From Ditylenchus dipsaci (lineage: Eukaryota; Nematoda; Chromadorea; Rhabditida; Anguinidae), in the NCBI GenBank assembly GCA_004194705.1, contig SADC01000143.1:96329-160328 (forward strand): a stretch of 64,000 bases of DNA. Reading direction: 5' to 3'. Shown here in pieces: positions 1 through 10,600 of this stretch. The position numbers and the translations under genes are program-made. The notes under the pieces were generated by a model, which was given only the letters and a program-made list of their open reading frames with translations, had not been told where the DNA came from and ran no database searches. The first letter of the stretch is position 1; each line of letters begins with the position of its first letter.

Positions 1-51
1 ACACACTATCAATTTACTCTACTTTTTGTAGAGGTAGATTCAGAAAACTGT

Positions 52-457
52 TTACTTTCCAATAGGCTCCGATGCAACTTTTCGCACACCGACAGGCTTC
101 CCTTGAACATTTACAACACTTTGCTTAGCTTCTTTCCTAACACAATAAATGATTAAAAGCTATGTATATGGGATTATTTTATACTTACAAATCTGGCTGT
201 CTAGGACTATTCGATTGAGTAGAGGCAGTGGATATTTTCCTTTCGCTTCCTGAATCGACGACTTTGACCTTTTCCAAAGACGTACCTAGAGCATCTCTCT
301 TCGCTTCACGCTTTCGGAGAACACAGTAAATGACCAGAGCTAAAGTTCTAGAAAGCAATTTAAAATCGGCAAGCTCTAGGAAACTTAAATTGAAAACTTA
401 CAGAAGAAGCAAGCATGCTACTAGCGAAACAATTACTATAATTATCCAAGGTTCCAT
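52..457 (-). CDS. Small single-pass membrane protein, 3 exons
   Basis: Splicing exons 402-457, 189-347 and 52-136 (minus strand) gives a 99-residue open frame with all phases matching. It starts MEPWIIIVIVSL, continues as a hydrophobic segment of about 24 residues, then the basic stop-transfer RKREAKR, and a hydrophilic tail rich in Ser, Thr, Lys and Val ending VASEPIGK. The two introns are about 53 nt, with GTAAGT donors and CTTTCTAG / TGTGTTAG acceptors. A TGA lies directly upstream of the ATG in frame, and an acceptor-like TTGTTTTAG just upstream suggests a spliced 5' UTR. Topology suggests a short outside N-terminus and a cytoplasmic tail. I do not recognise the family. It could be the last exons of a larger gene only if another splice form avoids the upstream stop. 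Confidence 0.62.
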
Positions 458-861
458 TCAACAGTTTCAGCTTCTAAAACAAGAATAAACAATATAATGG
501 ACCAAGTAACTTATCGTAAATGTTGTAGTAAAATGAATGGCCATTATTAATTTCAAGCTCCTTTTAGGGGGTTAATACTTGGGAGAGGGCGGTTTTATTA
601 CAGCGGGTCGCTTCATTAGAAAATTTAAGGTATGTTTCAGATAATAACAAACTCACTTTGGCTTTTGATTCCCACCAGAAAGATAACGAATGAAGACCGC
701 CTCCTGATTTTACGGAACTTGAATCAGTATCCTACACATAAAGAAAGAATGTAACAAACGACACAACGCCAAAAATTTGAATTCGAATTAAATTCATTCT
801 GAAGTGTTTGAATTTGTGTGGACTCTATAGCAATAACTTTTTTCTCCATTACAAGTGCTTT
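458..861. other. Stretch without a recognised gene
   Basis: AT-rich sequence between the membrane-protein gene and the first SINE copy. It may hold that gene's 5' UTR and promoter on the minus strand. Nothing else in it can be supported. Confidence 0.4.
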
Positions 862-1075
862 AAAGGGGGGGGCAACTTTATATACGCATCGCCTAGGGTC
901 GAAGATTCAAATGCTCCTGGGTGCACCCTTTATTTATTCTTTATTATGCACACTGACTTCTAGGGTCAAAACTATCGAGCAATCGATTTCAACCATTTCC
1001 AGCACTGCTTCACTGTTTGATAGCTCAATTAAAAGCCTAGAGTCTTGGCTACATTTCAGTGTATGAAACCTGTGG
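862..1075 (+). repeat. tRNA-related SINE-like copy 1
   Basis: Begins TTTAAAGGGGGGGG, then ACTTTATATACGCATCGCC, a box B-like region (GAAGATTCAAATGC), CTGGGTGCACCC, and a body containing CTTCTAGGG, ATCGAGCAATCGATT and GATAGCTCAATT. The same modules in the same order recur near 10272, 14985 (minus), 31780 (minus) and 44030. The order of G-run head, tRNA-like core with B-box and shared 3' body fits a tRNA-derived SINE. I could not define the ends or a TSD. Confidence 0.5.
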
Positions 1076-1255
1076 CCTAGAAAAACGTTAGAAAATAAAA
1101 ATCAACCAGACAAAGAAAAACCACAAACCCATCGATTTTCGGAAATTCAGCCTTTTTTAACCTGTAAAAAGATCCAGTAACTGTGAAACACTGCGCAGTT
1201 ACTGGGGGTTTTTTTTGCTGGGTTTCTGGTTAAAATATCTAAAACATGAAAGGCT

Positions 1256-1547
1256 CAAATCGAAAACACCCGTCAAAATCATTAAATCTCCCGTCAAAAT
1301 AATTAAATCTCCCGTCAAATTTTTAAAAGTTCTCGTTCTCGGTGTATAGTATACACTGTATACTTTTCAAATTTTTTATTTTTTTGCATTAGCATGTAGC
1401 CCTGAATTTCTAGTTTCTGATAAGCTATCAACTAGCTTGATACAATTTTGAAAAGTGGTAGAACAATTTATTTTGAAAAAAATGTGTAGTTTTGAAAAAC
1501 TCAATTTTTCTCCAGTTTTTCAAAATTTTTATCAAGCTAGTTGATAG
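1256..1547. repeat. Truncated half of a foldback element
   Basis: Contains CCCGTCAAA repeats, then TTAGCATGTAGCCCTGAA and the palindrome core ATCAACTAGCTTGAT...ATCAAGCTAGTTGAT. Organisation matches the complete palindrome at 4849-5265. The right arm is missing because the hAT element begins at 1548. Confidence 0.55.
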
Positions 1548-1570
1548 CAGTGTTTTCATAACTAACACTA

Positions 1571-2555
1571 CCGTAAATACTCTAATAAACGGAGATCTCC
1601 GTTTATTTTTCAAACCTTCAAAACAGTTTGATTTGAATTCTGTTATGTCTGTTATGTAAAAACAAAATTCGTTCAAAACATTTTCAGACAGAATATCTTT
1701 TGAAACAGTCAGTCTAAAAATAAGGCAGAAAAATTAATTTTTGTCATCAGTTTGCTTGGGGTTTATCATTTTCGCCGTTTACTTTGTCCTCATTTGCTGA
1801 TTTAAGATGGCCTCTAACGAAAACTCCGATCAAGCGGCTTGAATGGATGCGATGCAGGAAGCTAACGAGAACTGGGATCGACAGGCAGCCATCAACGCGG
1901 AAGACGAGGAGCGATTGAATGTAGGTTTTTGTAGATTTGTTTACTTACTTTCGTTATCGATTTTTTCAGATGCTCTCTGGCGAAGAAGATGAGCTGCAGT
2001 TGCACGAGGATGAGGGAACGCCGAAAAGCAGCCGGAAGCGACACCACTACAATGCGGCGACAAAGCTTGAGGCGTTCGAATGGGCGCGGAAGAACAAATC
2101 GATCAAATCGGCAGCCAAGAAGTTCTGTGTCACTTGGGCTCGAATTCAAGAGTGAACAAAACAGCAAAACGATCAAAAGCAGCAAGTGTAAGAATTTTTT
2201 GAATTTATCGTAATCTCTTATTTTCGATAATTCCATTTCAGAACATACCCGGTGGAAGCAAGCGCATGAAACTCGGTGCCGGCGGGCGAAAGGAAGGAAC
2301 CGAATTTTGAGATTTTGGCTGATGATGAACAGTTTTTGTTTGTTGAATAAATGTCTGTCGATTCTTTTCTTTCTCGCTTATCGTCAATATACGTCGTTCA
2401 AAATTGTTTGGTCGAATTGTATTGCACGATTTTATTGTACTGGGGTCTCCGTTTATTAGAGGGTCTCCTTTTATTTTTCAACCTCCTCGGAGAGTCTCCG
2501 TTTATTAGAGAGTCTCCGTTTATTAGAGAGTCTCCGTTTATTAAAGTATTTACGG
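1571..2555. mobile_element. pogo/Tc1-mariner-type element, TA-flanked
   Basis: Inverted ends CCGTAAATACTCTAATAAAC and GTTTATTAAAGTATTTACGG sit between TA dinucleotides. The right side repeats TCTCCGTTTATTAGAGAG. The ends resemble the CCGTATTCTCTCTAATA family found elsewhere here (20011, 24943, 45751). It carries the N-terminal DNA-binding part of a transposase but no DDE domain, so it cannot move on its own. Confidence 0.75.
1807..2310 (+). pseudogene. Pogo/CENP-B-type helix-turn-helix protein, broken
   Basis: Three exons: 1807-1920, 1970 to about 2187, and about 2242-2310, with a 49-nt intron ending TTTTTTCAG and another ending CATTTCAG. Exon 2 reads RKRHHYNAATKLEAFEWAR followed by SIKSAAKKFCVTWARIQE, the pattern of a CENP-B/pogo N-terminal helix-turn-helix. 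Exon 3 contains KRMKLGAGGRKEG, like the GAGRK segment that follows this domain in pogo-family transposases, then a stop. Breaks: a TGA after DQAA in exon 1, and a short deletion after ARIQE that makes TGA from an expected Trp codon. The catalytic domain is absent. Confidence 0.65.
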
Positions 2556-2830
2556 TAACTATGTTAGTGTTAGGCTAACACTAACCTAACTCTAACACTA
2601 ACACTTTAAACTAACCATACACTAACACTAACATGTTAGTGTAAGGTTAGTTTAAAATGGCGGGTTAGTGTTAGTGTTAGGGTTAGTCTCAAGTGTTAGT
2701 GTTAGGTTAGTTTAAAGTGTTAGTGTTAGTGTTAGGTTAGTGTTAGCCTAACACTAACATAGTTAGTCTTGAAACTAACTGTTAGTTTAAAATCAAACTG
2801 TTAGTTTAATTATAGTGTTGATTCTAACAT
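2556..2830. repeat. GTTAG-rich subterminal repeat, left copy
   Basis: Degenerate units of GTTAGTGTTAGG and their complements, matching in inverted orientation the block at 4450-4740. They belong to the hAT element ends. Not telomeric: spacing and orientation vary. Confidence 0.6.
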
Positions 2831-3079
2831 ACTGCTTAAAAAAAAATATTAACATAAGGTTCTTCAGTGCTGCTCAGTGATAAGGACTTGATCATCAAGT
2901 CTTGATGAGAAATATTTTACCTTAATGAAGACCGTCTTTCTCATATTTTCCAGTTTCATAGCCACGCGCAAATTTTTGTTTTGTCTTTAACTTTTCAAAT
3001 GCGCTTGCCTCATTAATGTTTGTTGATTTTTTATGTCTGTACGATATATCTGTCTTTTAATGAGTTTGTCGTTCAGATA

Positions 3080-3473
3080 ATGGCTGATATCAAGAAGCAA
3101 AACTGCGCTCTTCCTTCGTCTAGGAAATAGGAGTCAAGCGAAAAGCCATTGACGTCATGGATGCCTTTTGTGAAGATATTTTCGAACGTCTGTGTCAGGA
3201 TGCAGTTTCCTCGCGAAGTAGGTCGCTTTGTACTGAAATTCTTGCTTTGGAAAGCGTCTTGTTTTCAGGCGCTATCAGTCTCACAAGAAGCAGAAGGTTT
3301 CAACGATATCCGTTCGTGAAAATGACTCGTCTACTCGGCTCTTTTCGAAAGGTGAATTGGCCAAGCATGCTGTTGCTGAAGGTACGAAAGCTGTGGCGAT
3401 TTACATGACTCTTTCCCAGAGAAAACCTAAGGCTTTTATACTTTTTGTTTCGTCAAAGTTCTCGTCGTATTAG
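3080..3473 (+). pseudogene. Divergent histone H2B-like sequence inside a hAT element
   Basis: Two segments read as the H2B fold. The first has KAIDVMDAFCEDIFERL, matching alpha-2 of H2B (KAMxIMNSFVNDIFERI). The second, after a 51-nt intron at 3218-3268 (GTAGGT...TTTTCAG), has KVSTISVRE (H2B RSTITSREI) and [15 protein letters not shown] (the H2B C-terminal helix), then extends to KFSSY and a stop. The upstream ATG gives MADIKKQNCALPSSRK before a TAG, so the tail is broken, and the intron junction is off by one base. The alpha-1 helix is not seen. Canonical H2B genes lack introns, so this is either a captured variant or a decayed copy. Histone identity is firm; function is doubtful. Confidence 0.7.
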
Positions 3474-3989
3474 CTATTCTTTCAAAATAAAGAAAGGTGG
3501 GAAGTTTGGCGTCTATTTCTAGGTGTGATTGTGTTCTTCGTTCTTAAAAATTCCACAATTCTGAAGATTTACACGGGTTAAGATCCCGAAAATGAAATTG
3601 ACCATGCGAGGCGCTACGTACACTATCTTTTTTTTGATGTGAGCGTAATTTCGGGACACCCTGTACTCGCACTGGTTTCACGACCACTTTCGGGAAACGA
3701 AAATGCTACGTCAGCGGCCTCTCATACAAATTTTGCTTTACCAGAGTAACTGAACTACACATAAAAGAATAGAGACACACACAATTTCACACATGCGTTT
3801 TACTCCGTCCGAAAATATGCTGGTCTACATTTTGCCTGAGGCTGTGCTAAGCGAAAAATTTAACTGCTCATAAGAAGCCTCCTTAGGTGAACAATTATCC
3901 ATACAAGTTTTCTTGCCATGTGGTAGGGAAGTCGCAGTAACACATCCAGAAACATCAGCTTTTTTATTATAATAAAACCAAGAAAGAGA

Positions 3990-4173
3990 TCAAGAAATAC
4001 GCTAATGCGGCGGTTGCAATAAATGAACAGTTGAGAATTCAACAAATCGGAATTAATTCTGTTGCAATGCCGTCCAGTGGCTAATCCAGCCTGCGAAAAA
4101 ATTCTTTCGACTGGTGCACCTGAAAGGGGACTGAGAGAACTTCCAACGCTAGCAGAGCTACAGGTCCAGCATC
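3990..4173 (-). pseudogene. hAT transposase C-terminal (hATC) fragment
   Basis: After an acceptor TTTCTTTTAG at 4174-4183 the minus strand reads VALLALEVLSVPF, then with a one-base shift GAPVERIFSQAGLATG and INSDLLNSQLFIYCNRR. This is the hAT dimerisation motif (LxIPxxSAPxERxFSxAG followed by the Leu-rich helix). It identifies the element at 1548-4751 as hAT. Confidence 0.7.
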
Positions 4174-4449
4174 CTAAAAGAAATCAATTATTTTTTAACA
4201 AACCCGTTACAATATGTCAGAAAATAACCGCATCAGAGCACTTCAGCACTTCTTCGCAATCGCTTCTTTGAGGCCTTGTCGGGTTTCTTGAACAGACAGT
4301 TGACTAACTTCGATAGACATTTCTAAAGCAAACAATAAATACCAGTAAGAAGTCAAAATACAACATAGCTGGTAATTTTATAACTCAAATCAAAATACGA
4401 AGCATTTTTAAGAAACAGTGGATAAACAGTTGCTAACCATAAACTGAAA

Positions 4450-4740
4450 CCTTATGTTAGTTAAGCAGTATGTCAGAATCAACACTATAATTAAACTAAC
4501 AGTTTGATTTTAAACTAACAGTTAGTTTCAAGACTAACTATGTTAGTGTTAGGCTAACACTAACCTAACACTAACACTAACACTTTAAACTAACCTAACA
4601 CTAACACTTGAGACTAACCCTAACACTAACACTAACCCGCCATTTTAAACTAACCTTACACTAACACTAACATGATAGTGTTAGTGTAAGGTTAAGTGTT
4701 AGCCTAACGTTAGGTTAGTGTTAGGCGTTAGTGTTAGTTA
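4450..4740. repeat. GTTAG-rich subterminal repeat, right copy
   Basis: Inverted counterpart of 2556-2830, including the shared unique segments ATTAAACTAACAGTTTGAT and CCGCCATTTTAAACTAAC. Confidence 0.6.
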
Positions 4741-4848
4741 TGAAAACACTGGTTTACAAGCCGGTTGAAATTTGTCTCGCGAGAGTCTGAGGAGGTCTTT
4801 AAAAATTAAGTCTTGTCAAATTAAAGTTAAAATTAAAAGGATCAAATT

Positions 4849-5265
4849 GAAAACTCCCGACAAATGTGTGAAATTTCCCGACTAATTAATTAATTTTCCG
4901 ACAAATTTTTAAAACAACATATCTCAGTGTTTTCTTATCATTTTTTATTTTTTTAGACCAGCATGCAGCCCTACTCTTCTAGTTTCTAATGAGCCATCAA
5001 CCAAATCGTTATAATTTAAAAAACATTGAGAAAAAATAGTTTACATAAAACAAGGAGTTGTTAAATAAAAACCAACTTTTCTCAATTTTTTTAAAATTTT
5101 AACGATTTGGTTGATGGCTCATTAGAAACTAGAAGAGTAGGGCTGCATGCTGGTCTAAAAAAATAAAAAAATGATAAGAAAAACTGAGATATGTTCGTTT
5201 TAAAAATTTGTCGGGAAAATTAATTAATTAGTCGGGAAATTTCACACATTTGTCGGGAGTTTTCA
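4849..5265. repeat. Foldback element, near-perfect palindrome
   Basis: Arms of about 190 bases. The left reads TGAAAACTCCCGACAAAT, GCATGCAGCCCTACTC, GAGCCATCAACCAAATCG; the right is its complement. The loop lies near 5040-5080. Subterminal CCCGAC repeats mark the ends. Same family as 1256-1547. No coding potential. Confidence 0.75.
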
Positions 5266-5429
5266 CATACATCCAAATTAAAATTAAAGTTTAAATTAAA
5301 GTTAAACTAGGAACAACAGGCGCCTATCAGCGCCTGTATCCAGTGTTGTCAATTTTCGGGCATTAGTAATTGAGCTTTTCCGAACACAACGCCAGAGAGG
5401 AATTTACAAAAAGCATCTCAAGGCAGAAT

Positions 5430-5665
5430 GCCGCAAAAGTTTTTGCAAAAAGCTTTTCAACGCTAAATGCCAAGAAAAGCTTTTTGCAAAAGCTTTTGAG
5501 TTCTTTATGCCAAGAAAAGCTTTTTGCAAAAGCTTTTGGGGTAAGAATTACAAGAAAAGCTTTTTGCAAAAGCTTTTGGGGTAAGAATTCCAAGGAAAGC
5601 TTTTGCCAAAAGCTTTTGGTTCTTTATGCCAAGAAAAGCTTTTTGCCAAAAGCTTTTAGGAATCT
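5430..5665. repeat. AAGCTTTTGCAAAAGCTTTT tandem repeats
   Basis: Units of about 45-50 bases built on AAAAGCTTTTTGCAAAAGCT with variable spacers such as GGGGTAAGAATT. Inverted counterparts occur at 7550-7666 and 9245-9490, so these are subterminal repeats of the hAT element. The long ORFs they produce on both strands are artefacts. Confidence 0.7.
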
Positions 5666-5999
5666 TGAACACTTGATGCTTTACCAAAAGGTTTCTTTTA
5701 TCGTGTTTTTAAATGCTTTTGTCTGAAACTCGTGGTTGTGGACTATCAAAAAATTAAAGAGAACAGCCTAACGTTTCACTTAAGGCGCGTCCCAATGCAG
5801 CCTTTCACTCTCACTTTCACTCTCACTCGCTCATTGGGGACACCTTTTATTCTCACTCTCACATTCACTCTCACTCCACTCTGTCCCAATGTGACTTTTA
5901 TGCTGTGTACTCAGACCATTTATTCAACTGTTTGGTTGATCAGAGGTATGCTTCAGACCTGCTTCTACGTTTCTTAAGCGAGTCAATTCTATCAACTAT

Positions 6000-6545
6000 A
6001 TCTTAAACTACCTCAAGTGAGCCTGAACCACTTGAAGCACTCTAACTACACTGAACACCCCTAAATGGCACCAAATCACTCAGAACACCCAAATGATCGC
6101 AAACGATCCCAAATCACGCCGAACCACTCAATACCATCCTAAACACCCCAAATGGTCTCAAACCATCCAAAACCACTCAAAACCGCCTTAAACACCCCTA
6201 ATGGTCCTAAATCATGCGAAAACACCCAAAACCACCCGAAACAGACCAGATGGTTTGAAACCATTTGAAACTGCCTAAAATCGCCTGAAAATTTCCAAAT
6301 CTTATCAAAAAAATCCTAAACTGCTCAAAAGCACCCAAACACCCTGAGTGGTCTAAATAATACTAATCCGCCCGAAATCACCTCAAATCCACACTAAACA
6401 CCCCAAATGGTCTCAATCATCCGAAAACCGAAACAGATAAAAGTACATTTAACGCCCAAATTTCAATGGCTCTAAACCACTGTTAAAACTGTCAAACTGT
6501 TAAAAACCACGCTCAATACCTCAAATTACTTCAAACACCTCCGGT
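6000..6545. repeat. Degenerate satellite, ACACCCCAAATGGTCTCAAA type
   Basis: Poorly conserved units of roughly 20-25 bases built on CACCCCAAATGGTC and AAACCATCC-AAACC. Just upstream (5785-5890) is a CACTCTCACTTT microsatellite-like tract bracketed by TCCCAATG. No coding signal. Confidence 0.5.
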
Positions 6546-6807
6546 ATCCTGCAATATTTTAGAAGTACAATTTTTGGAATTCAGCAATATGCCCATAATT
6601 ACAATACGAACATCATGACCAAAATTGGGGTAATTTAGAAAAGGGACGACAGAAGGATAGAGACGGGAAATAGAAAAGTAGACTTTTTCCTAACTGCTGC
6701 TTTATTAGTGCACCATGGCAAGCCGGGGGAACCGGCAACCACAGCCTTGTTATCACAATACAAAGACAAAACTGGTACAAGAGATTCTAATGATGGAGAT
6801 TCCACTT

Positions 6808-7190
6808 CTAAGGCAACCACAGCTTCTGAAGAGCATCGGACATCTTTGCGGAACATGACGACACATCATTGACTGAAGCTGGTACGAAGACGGCAGGGTG
6901 GTTGCTGATTTCCTTAGCTGGCTGCACAACGGAACGCACCACCAGAGGAAAAAAAATGGGCCAGCCAGTCTGCGCTTGAGAAGAAGCTTCCGTCGTCTGC
7001 TGGACCAGAGGCTCAAGAATCTTGTATCCAGAGGGCTGAAAACATTAGACGGACATAAGTCAAATAAATGGGTAACTTACAAAGCTACAAAAGATCAGTC
7101 GAGAATGCCGGACAACGTGAAGTTAGCCAGATATCCTGCCTGATTGCTTATGTCGTCTTCTGGAATAACCAACTCGACCCGACTTTTGCC
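6808..7190 (-). pseudogene. Unknown two-exon gene fragment carried in the hAT element
   Basis: Exon 6808-7035 follows a good acceptor (ATGTTTTCAG) and reads 75 residues from PSGYKILEPLVQQTTEASS to MSDALQKLWLP and a stop. A 45-nt intron (7036-7080, GTAAGT donor) separates it from an upstream piece whose best frame is SGKSRVELVIPEDD...NFTLSGILD followed by TGA. The junction phase does not fit without an indel. Composition and splicing look like a host gene, but I recognise no family. Captured gene or decayed host exon are both possible. Confidence 0.4.
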
Positions 7191-7666
7191 ACTCTGTATT
7201 CTTTTTGAGCTTCAGCTTGCTGAAAGATAAGAGACTTAACTTAAATGAAAACCAACGAAAAGACACTGACATGATTCGCGAGCTGTCAACTGAAAAAGGC
7301 AACTCTCCAACCAACAAGTCACCATGGAAACCATCGGAAGGCGTGGAAGAAAGATCGCTCGCACCAGAACCATAGCTCAGCACACTGATAGCAGCAGCCA
7401 AGAGTCGAAACTTCGATCCGCAGCCCCCCAAACAACGCATACAACCTAAAAATACAACAGTCATAAATGGAACTGAGACGGAAGACGGCTTTTTTGCAAA
7501 TTTTCACCGAAAAATCGGGCGCCACTGTAATAAACAGTCAAAGCTTTCCTGGACATTGGTACCCCAAAAGCTTTTGCAAAAAGCTTTTCTTGGCATAAAG
7601 ACCTCGAAAGCTTTTGCAAAAAGCTTTTCTTGGCATTTAGAACCAAAAAGCTTTTGCAAAAACTTT

Positions 7667-8712
7667 GGCTAAAATTCATTTGCGCCCTCAAAATGCTCAT
7701 TTACGCCCTCAAATCAATTATTTACGCCCTCAAATTTGAAAATTGATCAAAATGCTCATTTACGCCCTCAATTGCTCATTTACGCCCTCAAATTTATTAT
7801 TTACGCCCTCAAATCGATCAAATTGGGTGGGAATTCCCTATTTTAGATGGCCATATTTTCAGAACTCGAATGTCTGACTGTGTTTAGACTTTCCAAACCG
7901 GTATCTTCAGTTTCCCTGAGCCATTCTGTAGGAGAACGCATGAGGAGCTCACTCGAGCGACCCTGAGAGCCGCAAAAAATTTGCACTATATCGAGGTTCG
8001 CACTAAAATCGGGGTTCCATTTCGATACTTTCAAAGACTTTTGACCAAGTCATCGAACTCGAGGTCGCACTAAATCGGGGATTGACTGTACCAGAGAGAG
8101 AGAGGTAAGTTTTCTCAGGCGGAGGTGCACTGGTGATGGTACTTAGGTAAGTACCTATGTGGGTACCAAGTGGTCGTCCACTTGGATCAAATTCTTTTTA
8201 ACGTTTTTCATGTTCCGAAACCTGTTTTTTGGATTTATTCGGGCATGCTGAAGATGGTTTGACGGTGGTAAAATGCCGTGTTCTTAAGTATTTTTTGAGT
8301 GTTGTGAAATAATTGATTTTGGTGAAATCAATTATTCACCAAAACTCAAAATATACTCGAGAACACGGGATTTTACCACTGTCAAACCATCTTCAGCATG
8401 GCCGAATTAGTCCAGAAAACAGGTTTTGGAACATGAAAAATGTAAAATTTCTATGATATAAGTGGACGATCGGCTGGTTCGCTGGTTGAGACTAAAAAAT
8501 TTGAATTCCCGCAAAATGTTGGCTAAAATAAGCATTTTGGTCGATTTGAGGGCGTAAAAAAGAAATTTGAGGGCGTAAATGAGTAATTTGAGGGCGTAAA
8601 TGAGTAATTTGAGGGCGTAAATAAGCATTTTGATCAATTTCAAATTTGAGGGCGTAAATAATTAATTTGAGGGCGTAAATGAGCATTTTGAGGGCGCAAA
8701 TCACCTATAGCC
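7667..8712. mobile_element. MULE-type non-autonomous element, copy A (9-bp TSD)
   Basis: Ends GGCTAAAATTCATTTGCGCC and its imperfect complement ending TATAGCC. Flanked by AAAAACTTT on both sides (7658-7666 and 8713-8721). A 9-bp TSD points to the Mutator-like superfamily. Subterminal TTACGCCCTCAAAT units repeat at both ends. Interior: a pogo-type half end (GGGGATTGACTGTA at about 8080-8093) and a nested palindrome (about 8215-8425). A second copy in the opposite orientation is at 28898-29866 with the same nested pieces. Confidence 0.82.
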
Positions 8713-8924
8713 AAAAACTTTTCTTACTTTTTTTTTCGAATGCTTTTCCTGAAAACTCTTGTTAGCAGTATGCCAAAAATTTTTTTGAAGAAACCGCTAA
8801 AAAATGACCAAAAGCTTTTAGCAGGCAAGTTAGTAACCAAAATTGACAACACTGACTATGGACCTATATAGGACTATAGTCCTATTTAGGAATATAGTAC
8901 TATTAGGACATAGTCCTATATAGT

Positions 8925-9240
8925 AGTGCTGCGTGCGATGCGATATATCGCATCTCAAACATCGCAACATCGCACGAAATTTTGCCTTAAACATCGCATC
9001 GCAACATCGCATCGCAAAGTTTTGAAACATCGCAAAAATCGCATCGCAAATCTGAAACGACATCGCAACGACATCCATCGGATGTAATGATTAGTGCTGC
9101 GTGCGATGCGATATATCGCATCGCAACATCGCACGAAATTTTGCCTTAAACATCGCATCGCAACATCGCATCGCAAAGTTTTGAAAACATCGCAAAAATC
9201 GCATCGCAAGTCCTCGGACCCAAAAACATCGCATCGCAAC
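8925..9240. repeat. GCGATGCGAT / ATCGCATCGCA repeat, duplicated
   Basis: Two tandem copies (about 8930-9065 and 9092-9240) of a block starting GTGCTGCGTGCGATGCGATA followed by CATCGCATCGCAACATCGC. The first copy follows a CCTATATAGGACTATAGTCC tract. Non-coding; the minus-strand ORF across it is an artefact of repetition. Confidence 0.55.
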
Positions 9241-9719
9241 ATCGCAAAACTTGGCATAAAGAACTCAAAAGCTTTTGACAAAAAGCTTTTCTTGGCATTC
9301 AGACCGCAAAAGCTTTTGCAAAAAGCTTTTTTGGCATAAAGACCTCGAAAGCTTTTGGCAAAAAGCTCTTCTTGGAATAAGACCCCAAAAGCTTTTGTAA
9401 AAAGCTTTTCTTGGCATAAAGACCTCGAAAGCTTTTGCAAAAAGCTTTTCTTGGCATTTAGAACCAAAAAGGTTTTGCAAAAAGCTTTTCTCAGCTTTTT
9501 TTTCGAATGCTTTTCCTGAAAACTCTTGTTAGCAGTATGCCAAAAAAGTTTTTTGAAGAAACCGCTAAAAAATGACCAAAAGCTTTTAGCAGGCAAGTTA
9601 GTAACAAAATTGACAACACTGCCTGTATCCTATTTTGAAATTTTAAAAAATATCATTGATTTTACCGTTTCTGTGTACCCCGTCACTCCTGGCTACCTTT
9701 TTTAAGGGTACTCTTTTCC

Positions 9720-10265
9720 TGCCTTCAAAGTTCCCGCTCACTCTTCTCCCCGATACTTTACTGGTGGTTTGGGGGGGGGGGTATCCAGGTAGTTAAGTCT
9801 CCATTCTGGTTGTTTCCATCGTGCTTCGGGCTCGGTCCTGGGCTGGTCCTGGTCACTGTCCTGGTGGTTCCGGCCCTATACTGGGGGTTTAGGCCCCATC
9901 CTGCTGATTGAGGGCTATCCACGTAGTTTAGGACCTAGCCTGGTGGTTCGGGCAACATCCCGTGTGCCACGTCACTTGGACCCCATCCTGGTGGTTTAGG
10001 CCCTATCTGGTGGTGTGAGCCACATCCTGGCGATTCGGTCCGGGCCTGGTGGTTAAATTACTTTCCTGGTGTTTCGGGCCATCATGGTGGTTGGGGGGGG
10101 GGCGGTACCTACGTCGTTTGGGCCCCATCCTGATGGTTCAGGCTGTGGTGTGAGCCATATCCTGGTGGTTTGAACCCGGTCCTGATGGTTCGGGACTTAT
10201 CCTGTGGTTCGAACCCCATGTTGGTGGTTTGGGCCTCACCCTGAAGATTTATTTGGAAGAAGCAT
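9720..10265. repeat. Degenerate satellite, CCTGGTGGTTYGGGCCCC type
   Basis: About 20 imperfect units of roughly 20-25 bases built on CATCCTGGTGGTTTGGGCCC, with G-runs at 9770 and 10090. Strand-asymmetric, no open frame. Confidence 0.6.
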
Positions 10266-10271
10266 GGGCTT

Positions 10272-10475
10272 AGGGTATTTAAAGGGGAGGGGGAAACTTT
10301 ATATACGCATCGCTTTTTGTCGCAAGTTCTAGTCCTCTGAGGGTGTTTTAATTTACTTTTTTAGTAAGTTTTTTGACTTTTACGCCCAAAAATCATCGAG
10401 CAATCGATTGCAACCATTTCCAGCACTGATTTGCTGTCATCAACTGCCTCAATTTTGCAATTTTTGGCAATGACT
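10272..10475 (+). repeat. tRNA-related SINE-like copy 2
   Basis: TTTAAAGGGGAGGGGGAAACTT leads into TTTATATACGCATCGC, a B-box-like GTTCTAGTCC, GAGGGTG, and the shared body ATCGAGCAATCGATTGCAAC-CATTTCCAGCACTG. Confidence 0.5.
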
Positions 10476-10600
10476 ACCAAAACTAAAGGAAACTAGCCAA
10501 AATGATGCGTGCTAGGAAATGAGATTTTTTGCGATTTCAATTCACATTATTTTATACAACTGTATGCTGAAAATGACGGCAAGAAGCAGGGCTACATTTT

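Larger units (their letters stand above)
1548..4751. mobile_element. hAT-type element with nested insertion and histone-like cargo
   Basis: The ends are inverted repeats: CAGTGTTTTCATAACTAAC at the left and its complement ending ACACTG at 4751. CAGTG ends are typical of hAT. Inside, on the minus strand, lies a hAT dimerisation-domain remnant (3990-4173), which supports the superfamily. GTTAGTGTTAGG-type subterminal repeats lie at both sides (2556-2830 and 4450-4740). A pogo-like element interrupts the left end. Flanking 8-mers (GTTGATAG / GTTTACAA) do not match well, so no clean TSD is claimed. The interior carries an H2B-like sequence. Confidence 0.68.
5341..9621. mobile_element. hAT element with 8-bp TSD CCTGTATC, multiply invaded
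   Basis: The left end CAGTGTTGTCAATTTT (5341) and right end AAAATTGACAACACTG (9621) are exact inverted repeats. CCTGTATC flanks both sides (5333-5340 and 9622-9629). CAGTG ends with an 8-bp TSD are diagnostic of hAT. A second right end (AAAATTGACAACACTG) ends near 8854, so the 3' region is duplicated: 8720-8854 and 9486-9621 are near-identical. No transposase was recognised. Inside lie AAGCTTTT repeats, degenerate satellites, a broken two-exon gene fragment, a MULE-type insertion and GCGATGCGAT repeats. Confidence 0.82.

Noticed and set aside
2556..2830. Possible telomere-like GTTAG array
   Set aside because: Units are irregular, occur in both orientations, and are mirrored at 4450-4740 as hAT subterminal repeats.
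6898..7143. Plus-strand ORF of 81 residues with basic composition
   Set aside because: Antisense of the spliced minus-strand fragment, which has acceptor and donor sites.
8955..9596. Minus-strand 213-residue ORF
   Set aside because: Made wholly of AAGCTTTT and ATCGCATCGC repeats; no biased codon use or motif.
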